54,711 nucleotides of DNA. It comes from an uncultured Bacteroidales bacterium. GTDB lineage: Bacteria > Bacteroidota > Bacteroidia > Bacteroidales > Bacteroidaceae. The notes under the pieces were generated by a model, which had not been told where the DNA came from, ran no database searches, and saw nothing but the letters and a program-made list of their open reading frames with translations. Shown in pieces: positions 19,657-28,551 of the stretch. The stretch's first letter is position 1. Every line of letters begins with the position of its first letter. The position numbers were made by a program, and so were the translations under genes. The stretch spans positions 1-54,711 of the forward strand of contig CADBXL010000015.1 in assembly GCA_902798615.1 (NCBI GenBank). The letters run 5' to 3'.

Positions 19657-20082
19657 ATGGGAAAATACGACGACATAATAAATCTTCCACATCATATATC
19701 AAAGGAGCATCCTCAGATGTCTATGTATATGAGGGCTGCTCAGTTTGCCCCTTTCGCAGCCTTGACAGGCCATGATTCAGCTATACAGGAAACGGCAAGG
19801 ATAACAGAATCTCAGGTAGAACTGGAGGAAGAAGCAAAAAAACTATTGGATAAGAAACTTGGACTAATACGCGAGCACATCAACGAGCATCCTCAAATTA
19901 CCATAACCTACTTCGTTCCCGACAAAAGAAAAACAGGAGGCTCCTACAGATCATACTCTGGACGACTTCGCGATATTGACGAGTCGGAACAAAAACTCAT
20001 CATGACAGATGATAATGAAATATACCTTTCTTCTATTTCAGAAATAGACTCAGAACTATACGACAATACGCAAATCCCCTAA
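19657..20082 (+). CDS. YolD-like protein
   Basis: 141 residues. The opening [20 protein letters not shown] followed by [19 protein letters not shown] is the YolD-like domain, found next to Y-family polymerases of the UvrX type and thought to act with them. The centre (residues 45-75) is a charged helix and the C-terminal half is an SH3/WYL-like beta domain. Same strand as the polymerase, so one damage-response operon. The promoter of small RNA copy B begins just after the stop codon. Confidence 0.88.
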   Translation: MGKYDDIINLPHHISKEHPQMSMYMRAAQFAPFAALTGHDSAIQETARITESQVELEEEAKKLLDKKLGLIREHINEHPQITITYFVPDKRKTGGSYRSYSGRLRDIDESEQKLIMTDDNEIYLSSISEIDSELYDNTQIP

Positions 20083-20091
20083 AATTCGCAA

Positions 20092-20191
20092 TGTGCACGC
20101 ACACATCACTTGATAAAAATCAAGTAAACAAAGAAAAACAAACAAATAGATAAAAATTGTTTGCGCACACAGAAAATTAGCAGTACCTTTG
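20092..20191 (+). promoter_or_regulatory. Promoter and paired operator boxes of small RNA copy B
   Basis: TTTG (20160-20163), 20 bases, TACCTTTG (20184-20191). The -33 box is inside GTTTGCGCACACA (20159-20171); the distal box TGTGC-AC-GCACA is at 20092-20103. Centre spacing is 67 bp, as in copy A, although the sequence between the boxes is different in the two copies. Confidence 0.75.
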
Positions 20192-20197
20192 CATCAG

Positions 20198-20452
20198 AAA
20201 TCAGAGATGATTACTCGTCGCAAGGAATAATGGATAGTCGTATCCTGGTACACTTTCTTAGACGATGTCTTAATATTGATTGTTTAGGTTAGTAGAATAA
20301 TAGTTTTAGGTTTTAGTTATTAATTTAGGTAAAAGATTAATGCTTAGCCCATTAGGATAACACGAAAAAAAGCTAATAGCTTCCTTCAACAGAAGGTTTA
20401 TGGGTTAAACATAAAAATGCCCTACTGTCGCGATGACAGTCGGGGCATTTTT
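20198..20452 (+). ncRNA. Small structured RNA, copy B
   Basis: Paralogue of the RNA at 11567-11822, about 255 nt. It ends in the terminator ATGCCCT/GGGGCAT plus T5. A stem AGCCCAT (20346-20352) with ATGGGTT (20400-20406) closes hairpins AGCT/AGCT and CCTTC/GAAGG. The block TTGTTTAGGTTAGTAGAATA (20280-20299) is identical in both copies. The 5' part carries hairpins GGATA/TATCC and AGAC/GTCT, where copy A has different hairpins. A 7-codon frame (MITRRKE) starts at the conserved ATGATT. The peroxidase-nitroreductase gene 92 bases on has no clear promoter of its own, so read-through is possible. Confidence 0.85.
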
Positions 20453-20544
20453 GTTTTCATAAGTAATATTTGGCAATTACAATATTTCCCCAAAAATTAC
20501 GTTATATACTATGGTATATAAATTAAAAACTAAAGCAAATACAA

Positions 20545-21615
20545 ATGATTAAGAGAACTATTTTCTACATCTTAGCTATGCTATGTATGCAGACTCTTTC
20601 TGCGCAAAGCATTTATGACATCAAAGTAAATAATGATGAAGGAGAGAGCGTTTCGCTTGCTGACTATAAAGGCAAGGTGTTGCTTATTGTAAACACTGCA
20701 ACACGATGCGGATTTACTCCACAATACAAAGAATTGGAGGCACTCTACCAAAAGTATAAAGGACAGGGATTCGAGATCCTTGATTTCCCATGTAATCAAT
20801 TCGGTCAGCAGGCTCCTGGTACAATTCAGGAAATACATCAGTTCTGCACGCTCAACTACGACATACATTTCCCACAATTTGACAAGATTGACGTGAACGG
20901 GGCTCATGAGTCTCCTCTCTACACATGGCTAAAGGCACAAGGCGGAGGTGGAGATATCAAGTGGAACTTCACGAAATTCCTTATCGGTAGAGATGGTAAG
21001 GTCATAAAGCGCTATGAATCACGCGATCAGGTTGCCACGATTGAGACAGATATGCAGATGGAGGTAAACCCGGTACTCAGCAGTATGATGGCACGCCGTT
21101 CTATCAGGAAGTATCTTGACAAACCTGTAGAGCATGATAAACTTGAATTGATAGTACGTGCGGGAATAAACGCGCCAAGCGGTTCTAACCGTCAGCCTTG
21201 GATAGTTCGTGTGGTAGAAGACCAGAAGCTCATATCTGATGTAACCGAAGTGTATAAACAGGAAAACGCAGAACAGGTAAAGCGCGACAAAGACTTCAAG
21301 AATATGTTCCGCAATGCTCCAAATATCATCTGCGTATGCACACCTGCCAAAGGCGGAGGCGAACTTGATGCCGGACTATTAGGCGAGAACATAATGCTCG
21401 CAGCACAATCCATGGGACTTGGCACATGCTGTCTGGGTGGTCCGGTACGTTTCCTTACATCCAACGACAAATGCAAGTTCTTCCTTGAACGCCTTGACAT
21501 TCCTGCCGACTATAAGCTAAACTACATCATAGCTATTGGCTATCCTGATGAAAGTCCGAATGCCAAGCCTCGTGATACCTCAAAGGTGAAGTTTATCATT
21601 AGCGGGAAAGAATAA
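20545..21615 (+). CDS. Exported glutathione peroxidase-nitroreductase fusion
   Basis: 356 residues. A signal peptide (ILAMLCMQTLSAQ) is followed by a complete glutathione-peroxidase domain, residues about 22-178: VNTATRCGFTPQYKELE (the active residue is Cys, not selenocysteine), FPCNQFGQQAPG and KWNFTKFLIGRDG. Residues about 180-356 are a nitroreductase domain: MMARRSIRKYLDKP, NAPSGSNRQP, AAQSMGLGTCCLGG. The fusion would join thiol peroxide reduction to a flavin-dependent reductase in one periplasmic protein; which compound links them is not known. There is no frameshift between the domains. Confidence 0.88.
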   Translation: MIKRTIFYILAMLCMQTLSAQSIYDIKVNNDEGESVSLADYKGKVLLIVNTATRCGFTPQYKELEALYQKYKGQGFEILDFPCNQFGQQAPGTIQEIHQFCTLNYDIHFPQFDKIDVNGAHESPLYTWLKAQGGGGDIKWNFTKFLIGRDGKVIKRYESRDQVATIETDMQMEVNPVLSSMMARRSIRKYLDKPVEHDKLELIVRAGINAPSGSNRQPWIVRVVEDQKLISDVTEVYKQENAEQVKRDKDFKNMFRNAPNIICVCTPAKGGGELDAGLLGENIMLAAQSMGLGTCCLGGPVRFLTSNDKCKFFLERLDIPADYKLNYIIAIGYPDESPNAKPRDTSKVKFIISGKE

Positions 21616-21656
21616 AGGGTAAAGAGTTAAAAGTAAAGGATAAAGAATAGAAATAA

Positions 21657-22247
21657 ATGAAAAAAATACTGTTCTTGCATGGATTCTTTGCCAGCGGAAG
21701 TTGTATTCCTGCAATTGCATTACATGAGGCATTTGAAGGAAGAGTACGTGTGATTACTCCCGATCTGCCTATTCATCCAAAGGAGGCCTTGATGTTCATT
21801 CATCAGCTTTGCGACAAGGAAAAGCCTGACTTACTGGTAGGCAACAGCAATGGCTCGTTTCTTGCTCAGATTATAGCCCCTATTGTTGGAATACCAGCCT
21901 TGCTTGGCAATCCGCATCTGGAAATGACGGAATTCCTCAAACCACGTATAGGAGAACACCAGTACAAGTCTCTGCGCATGGACGGCAAACAAGATTTCGT
22001 TATTGATGAAGCTCTGATAAGCGAATTCGAGGAATTGCAAAAGGAGCAGTTCAAAAACACCAGTCCGTATTGGAAGGATAAAATCTGGGGAATTTTCGGT
22101 GAACAAGACACTTTGGCTCACTATAAGCCTCTGTTTATGAAGTACTACACAAATGCCTATAGTTTCCCTGGAGGTCACACACCAACGGCAGAAGAGGTTA
22201 AGACGTGGTATGTACCTTTGATAGAGAATATGCTGATGCAAGAGTAA
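21657..22247 (+). CDS. YqiA/UPF0227-like alpha/beta hydrolase
   Basis: 196 residues starting FLHGFFASGS, with the nucleophile elbow VGNSNGSFLA (Ser) and the late FPGGHTPT (His), plus FGEQDTLAHY holding the Asp. YqiA family members are small cytoplasmic esterases acting on short acyl chains; the natural substrate is unknown. The intergenic spacers on each side are low-complexity TAAAG-type sequences. Confidence 0.8.
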   Translation: MKKILFLHGFFASGSCIPAIALHEAFEGRVRVITPDLPIHPKEALMFIHQLCDKEKPDLLVGNSNGSFLAQIIAPIVGIPALLGNPHLEMTEFLKPRIGEHQYKSLRMDGKQDFVIDEALISEFEELQKEQFKNTSPYWKDKIWGIFGEQDTLAHYKPLFMKYYTNAYSFPGGHTPTAEEVKTWYVPLIENMLMQE

Positions 22248-22281
22248 AGAGTAAGGAGTAAAGTGTAAAGAAGAAAGAAAA

Positions 22282-22821
22282 ATGACAATATACATAGTAC
22301 GACACGGTGAGACGGAAGAAAACCTTCAGTCTATCCTTCAAGGTCACATGCCAGGAACACTTACCGAGAAAGGGAAAGCTCAGGTCCGCACTACAGCCAA
22401 ACAACTTGCCCAAGAAGGCGTAAAATTCACAAGGATTGTGACGAGCGACCTAAAACGTGCCATGGATTCTGCGCAGTTTATTTCCGAAGAGTTACATATT
22501 CCTATCATTCCTATGGAGACTCTTAGGGAACGTGACTGGGGTAAGTTTACAGGAATGACAATCGCAGAAGCAAGCGAGAAATATCGTATTAATGGTAAGT
22601 GGGTATTTCCTAAAGGATTGGCAGAAAGTGAGGAAGGAATCTATGAGCGCGCTAATAAGGCCTTGTCAGAATTGCAGAAGCTATATGCTGATGAAACATT
22701 CATTATTGTGACTCATGGACAGTTTGCAAGAAACCTTATAGCAGCACATCACAAATGCAACTACCATGACGTTCCAGCATTCAAGAATGCTGAAATAAGA
22801 GTACTCAACATATATCTGTAA
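22282..22821 (+). CDS. Histidine phosphatase family protein
   Basis: 179 residues with the phosphoglycerate-mutase-like motif YIVRHGETEEN (catalytic His 8), TSDLKRAMDSA, LRERDWGKFTG and THGQFARN (second His). Length and pattern fit cobC/phosphatase-type members rather than glycolytic mutase, but the substrate is not clear. It starts 34 bases after the YqiA-like gene, so likely co-transcribed. Confidence 0.9.
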   Translation: MTIYIVRHGETEENLQSILQGHMPGTLTEKGKAQVRTTAKQLAQEGVKFTRIVTSDLKRAMDSAQFISEELHIPIIPMETLRERDWGKFTGMTIAEASEKYRINGKWVFPKGLAESEEGIYERANKALSELQKLYADETFIIVTHGQFARNLIAAHHKCNYHDVPAFKNAEIRVLNIYL

Positions 22822-22860
22822 CTCTACCCATAACTTAGACATAGTTTTGAAGATAAAAGG

Positions 22861-24087
22861 ATGAACAAGGCCAATAACACTCTATCAGACAAGGCAGGAC
22901 CTATCAGGAATCGAATAAAAAAGCTAGACGCCCTACGCGGTTTTGCGTTATTGGGGGTATGTATGGCAAACTATAAGGAACTGACGCTTTACGCTTTTTA
23001 TGACGTAGGACACACGGTAAACGTAGAAGCAGACAGGAGTGATACTATTGCAAATTTCCTGTTGTATCTTCTTGTTGACGGCAAATTCTACACTATATTC
23101 TCCGTCCTTTTCGGAATTGGCTTCAGCATAATCATTGGCAATGCCATGCAGCGCGGAGCAAATGGCATGCGCATATTCTATCGGAGGATGCTATTGCTGC
23201 TCGGATTCGGCTTTGCTCACCTGATGCTGTTATGGAGCGGTGATATTTTAATGCTCTATGCAACTATGGGAATGCTCCTACCCTTCTTCTGGAATTGTTC
23301 TGACAAGACGATACTGCGTTGGGCAGCATTTTTCCTGTGCCTCCCAATATTTTCATCAACAATAGCATATGTCTTTAACCTAAATCCATGTTCATGGTTT
23401 TACAGGCAAATGGACTACTGGCAGAATCGCTTTGGTATTGGCGACTGGGGAGAATGGCTACATGACAGGCAGTCATATACCGATTTACTCAAATTCCTGA
23501 TTATGGGAGCATTTGAGCGCATGACTGAGTTTATCTCCAGCGACCGATATTTTAAGGTTCTGGGCCTATTTCTTGTAGGTTTATGGATTGGTAAGAAACG
23601 TATCTATGCAGACATAACAGCACATAGAAGGTTGCTTACGAATACGATGAAGATTGGCTTTGCTATAGGTACTCCTTTCGCTATACTTCATGCCTATGAT
23701 TGTATTACAGGCTTTCATCTAATCCCACCAATACACACAATCGTAGAGACATTCAGCATATATCCTCTTGGTTGGGCATATATGGCTACTTTTGCCATTT
23801 ATAGCAGTCGTATGGAAGGGCTTTTCTCCTATCCAGGGAAAATGGCTCTGACATGCTATATATCACAGTCTGCCATCGCAGTCATGCTATTCTACGGTGT
23901 TGGTTTTGGATGGGGAATGCAGATGTCTTTACCACAAGTGATACTCACATCTGTAGGAATATTCCTATTTCAGGCAGTCTGTGCACGTCTGTGGCTAAGA
24001 ATATTTACCTACGGTCCTTTGGAATGGACATGGCGTATGCTGACCTATGGAGCGTGGCTACCGCTAAGAAAAGAAAAGATGAAATGA
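22861..24087 (+). CDS. DUF418 membrane protein
   Basis: 408 residues with about ten membrane helices. The start RIKKLDALRGFALLGVCMAN and the late region FSYPGKMALTCYISQSAIAV are the marks of the DUF418/YeiB family, related to the acyltransferase-3 fold. Function unknown; some members are thought to modify surface glycans. It ends 2 bases before the convergent end of the exopolysaccharide operon. Confidence 0.88.
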   Translation: MNKANNTLSDKAGPIRNRIKKLDALRGFALLGVCMANYKELTLYAFYDVGHTVNVEADRSDTIANFLLYLLVDGKFYTIFSVLFGIGFSIIIGNAMQRGANGMRIFYRRMLLLLGFGFAHLMLLWSGDILMLYATMGMLLPFFWNCSDKTILRWAAFFLCLPIFSSTIAYVFNLNPCSWFYRQMDYWQNRFGIGDWGEWLHDRQSYTDLLKFLIMGAFERMTEFISSDRYFKVLGLFLVGLWIGKKRIYADITAHRRLLTNTMKIGFAIGTPFAILHAYDCITGFHLIPPIHTIVETFSIYPLGWAYMATFAIYSSRMEGLFSYPGKMALTCYISQSAIAVMLFYGVGFGWGMQMSLPQVILTSVGIFLFQAVCARLWLRIFTYGPLEWTWRMLTYGAWLPLRKEKMK

Positions 24088-24089
24088 AA

Positions 24090-24746
24090 TCAGAATTTCT
24101 TACCGAATACAATACTTATGAATGTCAGCCATAAAATCTTGATATCAAACCAGAAAGAACGATGCTCAAGATAATAGAGATCATAGTTGAGACGACGAAG
24201 CATTTTCTCCATCGTATCTGTATAACCATTATATAGAGTTGCATAGCTCGTAACTCCAGGACGTATCTGATAAAGGAATGAGTAGCGCGGATCATGTTCC
24301 ATTATCTGGTCGATGAAGAATTTACGTTCCGGACGATAACCAATGAATGCCATATCGCCACAGAACACATTCCAAAGTTGTGGAAGTTCATCAAGATGAT
24401 GAGCACGCAAGAACTTGCCAACCTTCGTAAGACGCGGATCATTAATATCATCCAATAGTTCTGGAATATCTTCCTCAGAATTTTCCTTCATGGAACGAAA
24501 CTTATAAATAAAGAAAGGTTTGCCACCTTTACCTATTCTTTCCTGAGAGAAAATAACCTTTCCTCCATCTTCCTTTTTAATTGCTATATAGCAATATAGA
24601 AAAAGTGGAGAAAAAACTATCAAGCAAAAACTTGAGACGACCACATCAAATGTTCTTTTTATACAATCATCAAGTATTGAAATACGTTTCTTTTGCACAA
24701 TTGTAGTTTCTATTCCTTTCTTAAAATCAAATGCCTCAAATTTCAA
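24090..24746 (-). CDS. Polyprenyl-phosphate sugar-1-phosphate transferase (exopolysaccharide initiation)
   Basis: 218 residues, bacterial sugar transferase family. After an N-terminal extension comes the membrane segment VVVSSFCLIVFSPLFLYCYI, then QERIGKGGKPFFIYKFRSM and HLDELPQLWNVFCGDMAFIGYRPER, with the conserved Asp-Glu and Arg. It loads the first sugar phosphate on undecaprenyl phosphate. It is the last gene of the operon running from 35495. Without the long WbaP-type membrane half it is of the short PglC-like form. Confidence 0.93.
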   Translation of the reverse strand: MKFEAFDFKKGIETTIVQKKRISILDDCIKRTFDVVVSSFCLIVFSPLFLYCYIAIKKEDGGKVIFSQERIGKGGKPFFIYKFRSMKENSEEDIPELLDDINDPRLTKVGKFLRAHHLDELPQLWNVFCGDMAFIGYRPERKFFIDQIMEHDPRYSFLYQIRPGVTSYATLYNGYTDTMEKMLRRLNYDLYYLEHRSFWFDIKILWLTFISIVFGKKF

Positions 24747-24751
24747 ACATA

Positions 24752-25546
24752 TTAACTTCTATGTACATAGAATAATTTCTTGTAGATACCACATATCACA
24801 TTTATTCCTACTAAAAACCAAGAACAAACCGGCGACAATCTGGACGCAATATGGAATAAAGGATAATGAGCCTTAACTTTTCCCCATATTCCATCTGGCG
24901 TAATAGAGCATTTTCTTCTACGATATGATGCAAGATTTATAGGCAGAAAATAGCACGGACATTTCTCCACCACCTTCAACCAAAGAGCTGTATCATTATT
25001 TTTCTTAATATCCTCGATTTGAATCAAACCAACATATTCACGGTCATACATTACAGTAAGGCAACCTGGCCAGCAACAACTGTACATACCCCATTTCCCA
25101 ACCTTTCTAATACCACTTACATGTATCCCCAACGATTTTGAGTTTTCGTCTATTTCATCATACTCATGATATGAGAAATGATAATCATTCTCAACCATAT
25201 ATTGTATCTGGCGCTCAAGTTTTTCTGGTTTCCACAAATCATCACTATCAAGAAAGGCAATCCATCTGCCTTTTGCCTCTTTTAATGCAAGATTTCTGGA
25301 AACTGCTGCACCACTATTTTTCTCATTACGAATATAGCGTATTCGAGGATCAGTATCTGCAAATGCCTTAACAATACTCTCTGTGTTGTCTGTTGAGCAA
25401 TCATCAACGATTATCATCTCCCAGTTTGAATATGTCTGAGCTAACACAGAACGAATTGTTTCTGCAATAAAACATCCACAATTATATGATGGGGTTATTA
25501 TAGAAACCTGTTCTAAACTTTTTTTATGAGAATCTGTAAATTTCAT
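24752..25546 (-). CDS. GT2 family glycosyltransferase
   Basis: 264 residues. GT-A fold motifs: VSIITPSYNCGCFIAETIRS, IIVDDCSTDNTES and the metal-binding DxD region AFLDSDDLWKPEKLE. The C-terminal 100 residues are typical of short exopolysaccharide GT2s (SYRRRKCSITPD). It adds one sugar to the growing lipid-linked unit. 5 bases separate it from the initiating transferase; about 130 AT-rich bases lie upstream, with a possible weak internal -7 box (TATATTTG). Confidence 0.9.
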   Translation of the reverse strand: MKFTDSHKKSLEQVSIITPSYNCGCFIAETIRSVLAQTYSNWEMIIVDDCSTDNTESIVKAFADTDPRIRYIRNEKNSGAAVSRNLALKEAKGRWIAFLDSDDLWKPEKLERQIQYMVENDYHFSYHEYDEIDENSKSLGIHVSGIRKVGKWGMYSCCWPGCLTVMYDREYVGLIQIEDIKKNNDTALWLKVVEKCPCYFLPINLASYRRRKCSITPDGIWGKVKAHYPLFHIASRLSPVCSWFLVGINVICGIYKKLFYVHRS

Positions 25547-25675
25547 TAAATTAATATTACAAATAGCAAACAGATATTTTGCACCATCTAATTATTGTAA
25601 CAAATATATAACGTAAGAATGCACATTAAATTGTAACAGGATTTATCATTTTACTATTTTTCGAGAATTCATTTC

Positions 25676-26479
25676 TTAAAAGAATTCCTTCAGTAGAAAC
25701 TTTATTGCATTTGCATTCCACTTGCAATTTGAAGTTTTGCTCATTCTTGATGTTGAGCAATGCTCTGAATCTATAACTTTTACAGATGGAACATATACGG
25801 TTTTAAGACCTGCTCTACGACACAATTCCGCAAGAAAAATTTCCTCACCATAAAGAAAAATTGGATAATCAGGAATTCCATTCCTACAAAAAAATTCTTT
25901 TGTAAAAATCATGAAAGAGCCATGACCTGAATATATCTCCGTTCCTTCTTCATATTTTATAGTATTACAATTCTTTATTTTATAAATAGTCAACTCATAT
26001 AGTCTATTAATCCATGGATTATTATACAAGAATAACAGAACTTTCAGATGTTTACTTGTATAACGTCCAATACGAGCTGGATTTCTGTCTCTATTCTCCA
26101 AAGTAGAAAATATCTGTGGGGCTATCCAACCAACTTTATCCGTAATATTTACAGCCAATAACTTACAAAAAGCATTCGGTGCCACGACTAAATCAACATT
26201 GCTTATGATAAAAAAATCGTAATTCTCAGGTGAAAAAACGTCCATACCTTTCTTTACGGCGCCAAGATATCCGTAATTTTCTGCTGTTTGAAGAACTCTA
26301 ACGTTTATGTTTGAATAATCAACGAAAATTGTTTCTTTGTCTTTTTCCGTATTATCAATCACAATAACAGAAATCATAGAAGATTCAGCCTGTAACGCAG
26401 CAACATTAACAGATTCAAGAAACCTACGAGTTTCATTATAAGAGTTGTATGTCACACAATATATTATGATTTTCTTCAT
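25676..26479 (-). CDS. GT2 family glycosyltransferase
   Basis: 267 residues. N-terminal IYCVTYNSYNETRRFLESV, then VIVIDNTEKDKET and FFIISNVDLVVAPNAF in the position of the acceptor/metal motif; the third Asp in the DxD is VD. The gene is markedly AT-rich compared with flanking genes, as often in exopolysaccharide loci that are exchanged between strains. The sugar is not predictable. Confidence 0.85.
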   Translation of the reverse strand: MKKIIIYCVTYNSYNETRRFLESVNVAALQAESSMISVIVIDNTEKDKETIFVDYSNINVRVLQTAENYGYLGAVKKGMDVFSPENYDFFIISNVDLVVAPNAFCKLLAVNITDKVGWIAPQIFSTLENRDRNPARIGRYTSKHLKVLLFLYNNPWINRLYELTIYKIKNCNTIKYEEGTEIYSGHGSFMIFTKEFFCRNGIPDYPIFLYGEEIFLAELCRRAGLKTVYVPSVKVIDSEHCSTSRMSKTSNCKWNANAIKFLLKEFF

Positions 26480-26492
26480 CTATTTTCAACAA

Positions 26493-27335
26493 TTAATATC
26501 GACATTTTCCCATTTTACCAAGGATAAAATCCCAACAGCCAAGAAGCATATAGCGAATTTTGATTATTTTATTCTGTTCATAAAGGGCAACAAGAAGCAT
26601 ACGTTTTAGGACTGGAGAAATCCACCGAATTAATTGCCCATGTTTTTTGCCCAGATACAAATAATTCCTTGATATATAGTAAAGCCTCAAATAAGAATGA
26701 TTCAATATAGCAACTGTTTTCCCTGCAATTTTTCGCGCATAACCCTGTCCAACCTCCTGTAGTAAATAGGCCTTATTGATACGAATAACTTTTTTGTTTC
26801 TTTCTTTAACAGACAAACAAAAATCAAAGTCAACTCCATCAATGAACATACTATCATCATAGCCTCCGCATTCTCTCCAGATACTGGTTCTAACCAAATT
26901 ACCAGAAGTTATGCACACATCAACAAGATCTACACCGTAGTTGTTCTTTGCATATTGTCTACCATAGTTTCTATCCTCAATGCGAGGAGCTATGATTGCA
27001 ACGTCATCTCTATCAACGAATTCTGAAAAAATATTCATTATCTGAGGTTGTAACACAGAATCCTGATCAAGTGTCATAAACCAATCACATTTCATAAGTT
27101 CAGCCTCAGTCCCGATAACATTCAAAGCATATGCTACACCTTTGTTTTCATCTAGTTCTTTTATCTGAAGTTTATTGTATTCGCTCATTAGGACACGTAA
27201 CTCATCAATATTAGAAGAAGCATTATCTACTAATAATATCATTGCAGCATCCGTATTCGAACATGCTGCATTCAAATTCTCACGCAACCTATCAAGTTCT
27301 GGATTATATGTTACTATTCCTATGAGATATTTCAT
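26493..27335 (-). CDS. GT2 family glycosyltransferase, rhamnosyltransferase-like
   Basis: 280 residues. GIVTYNPELDRLRENLNA, LVDNASSNIDEL, and MTLDQDSVLQPQI plus GVDFDFCLSVKERNKK are the signature of the rhamnosyltransferase-type GT2 subfamily. The start overlaps the end of the flippase gene by 32 bases, suggesting coupled translation. The next gene begins 13 bases later. Confidence 0.85.
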   Translation of the reverse strand: MKYLIGIVTYNPELDRLRENLNAACSNTDAAMILLVDNASSNIDELRVLMSEYNKLQIKELDENKGVAYALNVIGTEAELMKCDWFMTLDQDSVLQPQIMNIFSEFVDRDDVAIIAPRIEDRNYGRQYAKNNYGVDLVDVCITSGNLVRTSIWRECGGYDDSMFIDGVDFDFCLSVKERNKKVIRINKAYLLQEVGQGYARKIAGKTVAILNHSYLRLYYISRNYLYLGKKHGQLIRWISPVLKRMLLVALYEQNKIIKIRYMLLGCWDFILGKMGKCRY

Positions 27336-28551
27336 TTCTAAATATTTTATACAAACTTATGGAAGCTGACATTAACACAGTGGTCTCGGCTATTACCCAT
27401 ACAATAGCACTTCCTACACTTTGATACTTTTCAACAAGTATCCATGTACCCAATCCCCATACTATAACTCCCAGAAAACCAGCAATAACAATTTGACGAT
27501 CTGCACGCATTGGAATGAGCAACTGAAGTATAACTATTTTTTCTACTCCACCAATAAGAAGTAAAAGTGCTATTATCTGCATCGGAAGCACAGCACCTTG
27601 ATATCCATCTCCAGCAATAATACAGACAATAACATTTCCAAAGAAAAAAATTACAAGTATTATTGGCAAAGAAAAAGCAATCAATGCCATAAAAGTTTTT
27701 CTTGTCAGTTTCTTTATCTGTTGAATATCTCCTTCCTTCAATAGAACACTGATGCGAGGCACAAGTACTCCAATCAGAGTTGAAACCAATGCAATACACA
27801 CTTGATAGATTCGCATCGCAGTTGCATAATATCCAGATTCAAGATCTCCACAGTAATAGTTCAAAACAGGCAGGGACAATTTTGTATATATAGCAGAAAG
27901 CATAGCAAATAATCCTAAAGCAAGAAATGGTTTAAGGAATCTTCTGAAATTTGCAGTACAAAGATTTATAGAAAACAATCTTGCACGATAATGCCAATTA
28001 CATATTGCATTGAGGACTGTGATACCAACAAATAACATGTAATATACTATATAATCATCCTTTGTATTTACAAAAAGAAATACAGAAATGACAAACAAAG
28101 TCCTAACAATAATTGATCGAACTGTAATGAAACGAAAATCCTCAATACCAGTAAAAAACCATTCAATCCAAAACATATTGGCAAATAGTTTCACTGAACC
28201 AATCAGAATCATGGGCCACCTATCATTCATATTTGGTATCACCAAAGTTGCACAGATAAGTATCAGTGCAATAACAATAGTAGATATGACATTTAAAGCA
28301 TACAAATCAGTAAATGTCTGAGCCAACTGCTTTGCATCCGACTTTGCCCTTGCTATCTCCCTAATACCAATTGTTGATAATCCCATCATAGAGAACAATA
28401 CACAATAATCTATGATGTTATCCACTGTATCAACAATTCCTATTCCATCTGCACCAAGCACCCTACTTATATACGGAAATACAAGCAGAGGTACCAGATA
28501 AGTACTCATTGTCAGCAAAGCACTATACACCAAATTTCCTCGTATACTCAT
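27304..28551 (-). CDS. Wzx-type polysaccharide flippase
   Basis: 415 residues with 12-14 hydrophobic helices and the polysaccharide-synthase opening SALLTMSTYLVPLLVFPYIS, RVLGADGIGIVDTVDN. It flips the lipid-linked repeat unit across the inner membrane. The ATG at 28551 is preferred to 28566 because it forms an ATGA overlap with the stop codon of the upstream polymerase gene. Confidence 0.9.
   Translation of the reverse strand: MSIRGNLVYSALLTMSTYLVPLLVFPYISRVLGADGIGIVDTVDNIIDYCVLFSMMGLSTIGIREIARAKSDAKQLAQTFTDLYALNVISTIVIALILICATLVIPNMNDRWPMILIGSVKLFANMFWIEWFFTGIEDFRFITVRSIIVRTLFVISVFLFVNTKDDYIVYYMLFVGITVLNAICNWHYRARLFSINLCTANFRRFLKPFLALGLFAMLSAIYTKLSLPVLNYYCGDLESGYYATAMRIYQVCIALVSTLIGVLVPRISVLLKEGDIQQIKKLTRKTFMALIAFSLPIILVIFFFGNVIVCIIAGDGYQGAVLPMQIIALLLLIGGVEKIVILQLLIPMRADRQIVIAGFLGVIVWGLGTWILVEKYQSVGSAIVWVIAETTVLMSASISLYKIFRNEISHRNSNI

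Noticed and set aside
21611-22281. Low-complexity TAAAGAGTAAAG spacers as promoters or RNA genes
   Set aside because: Similar runs occur after many genes here (for example 15525-15566, 19600-19650) and lack -33/-7 spacing; they look like general intergenic filler.
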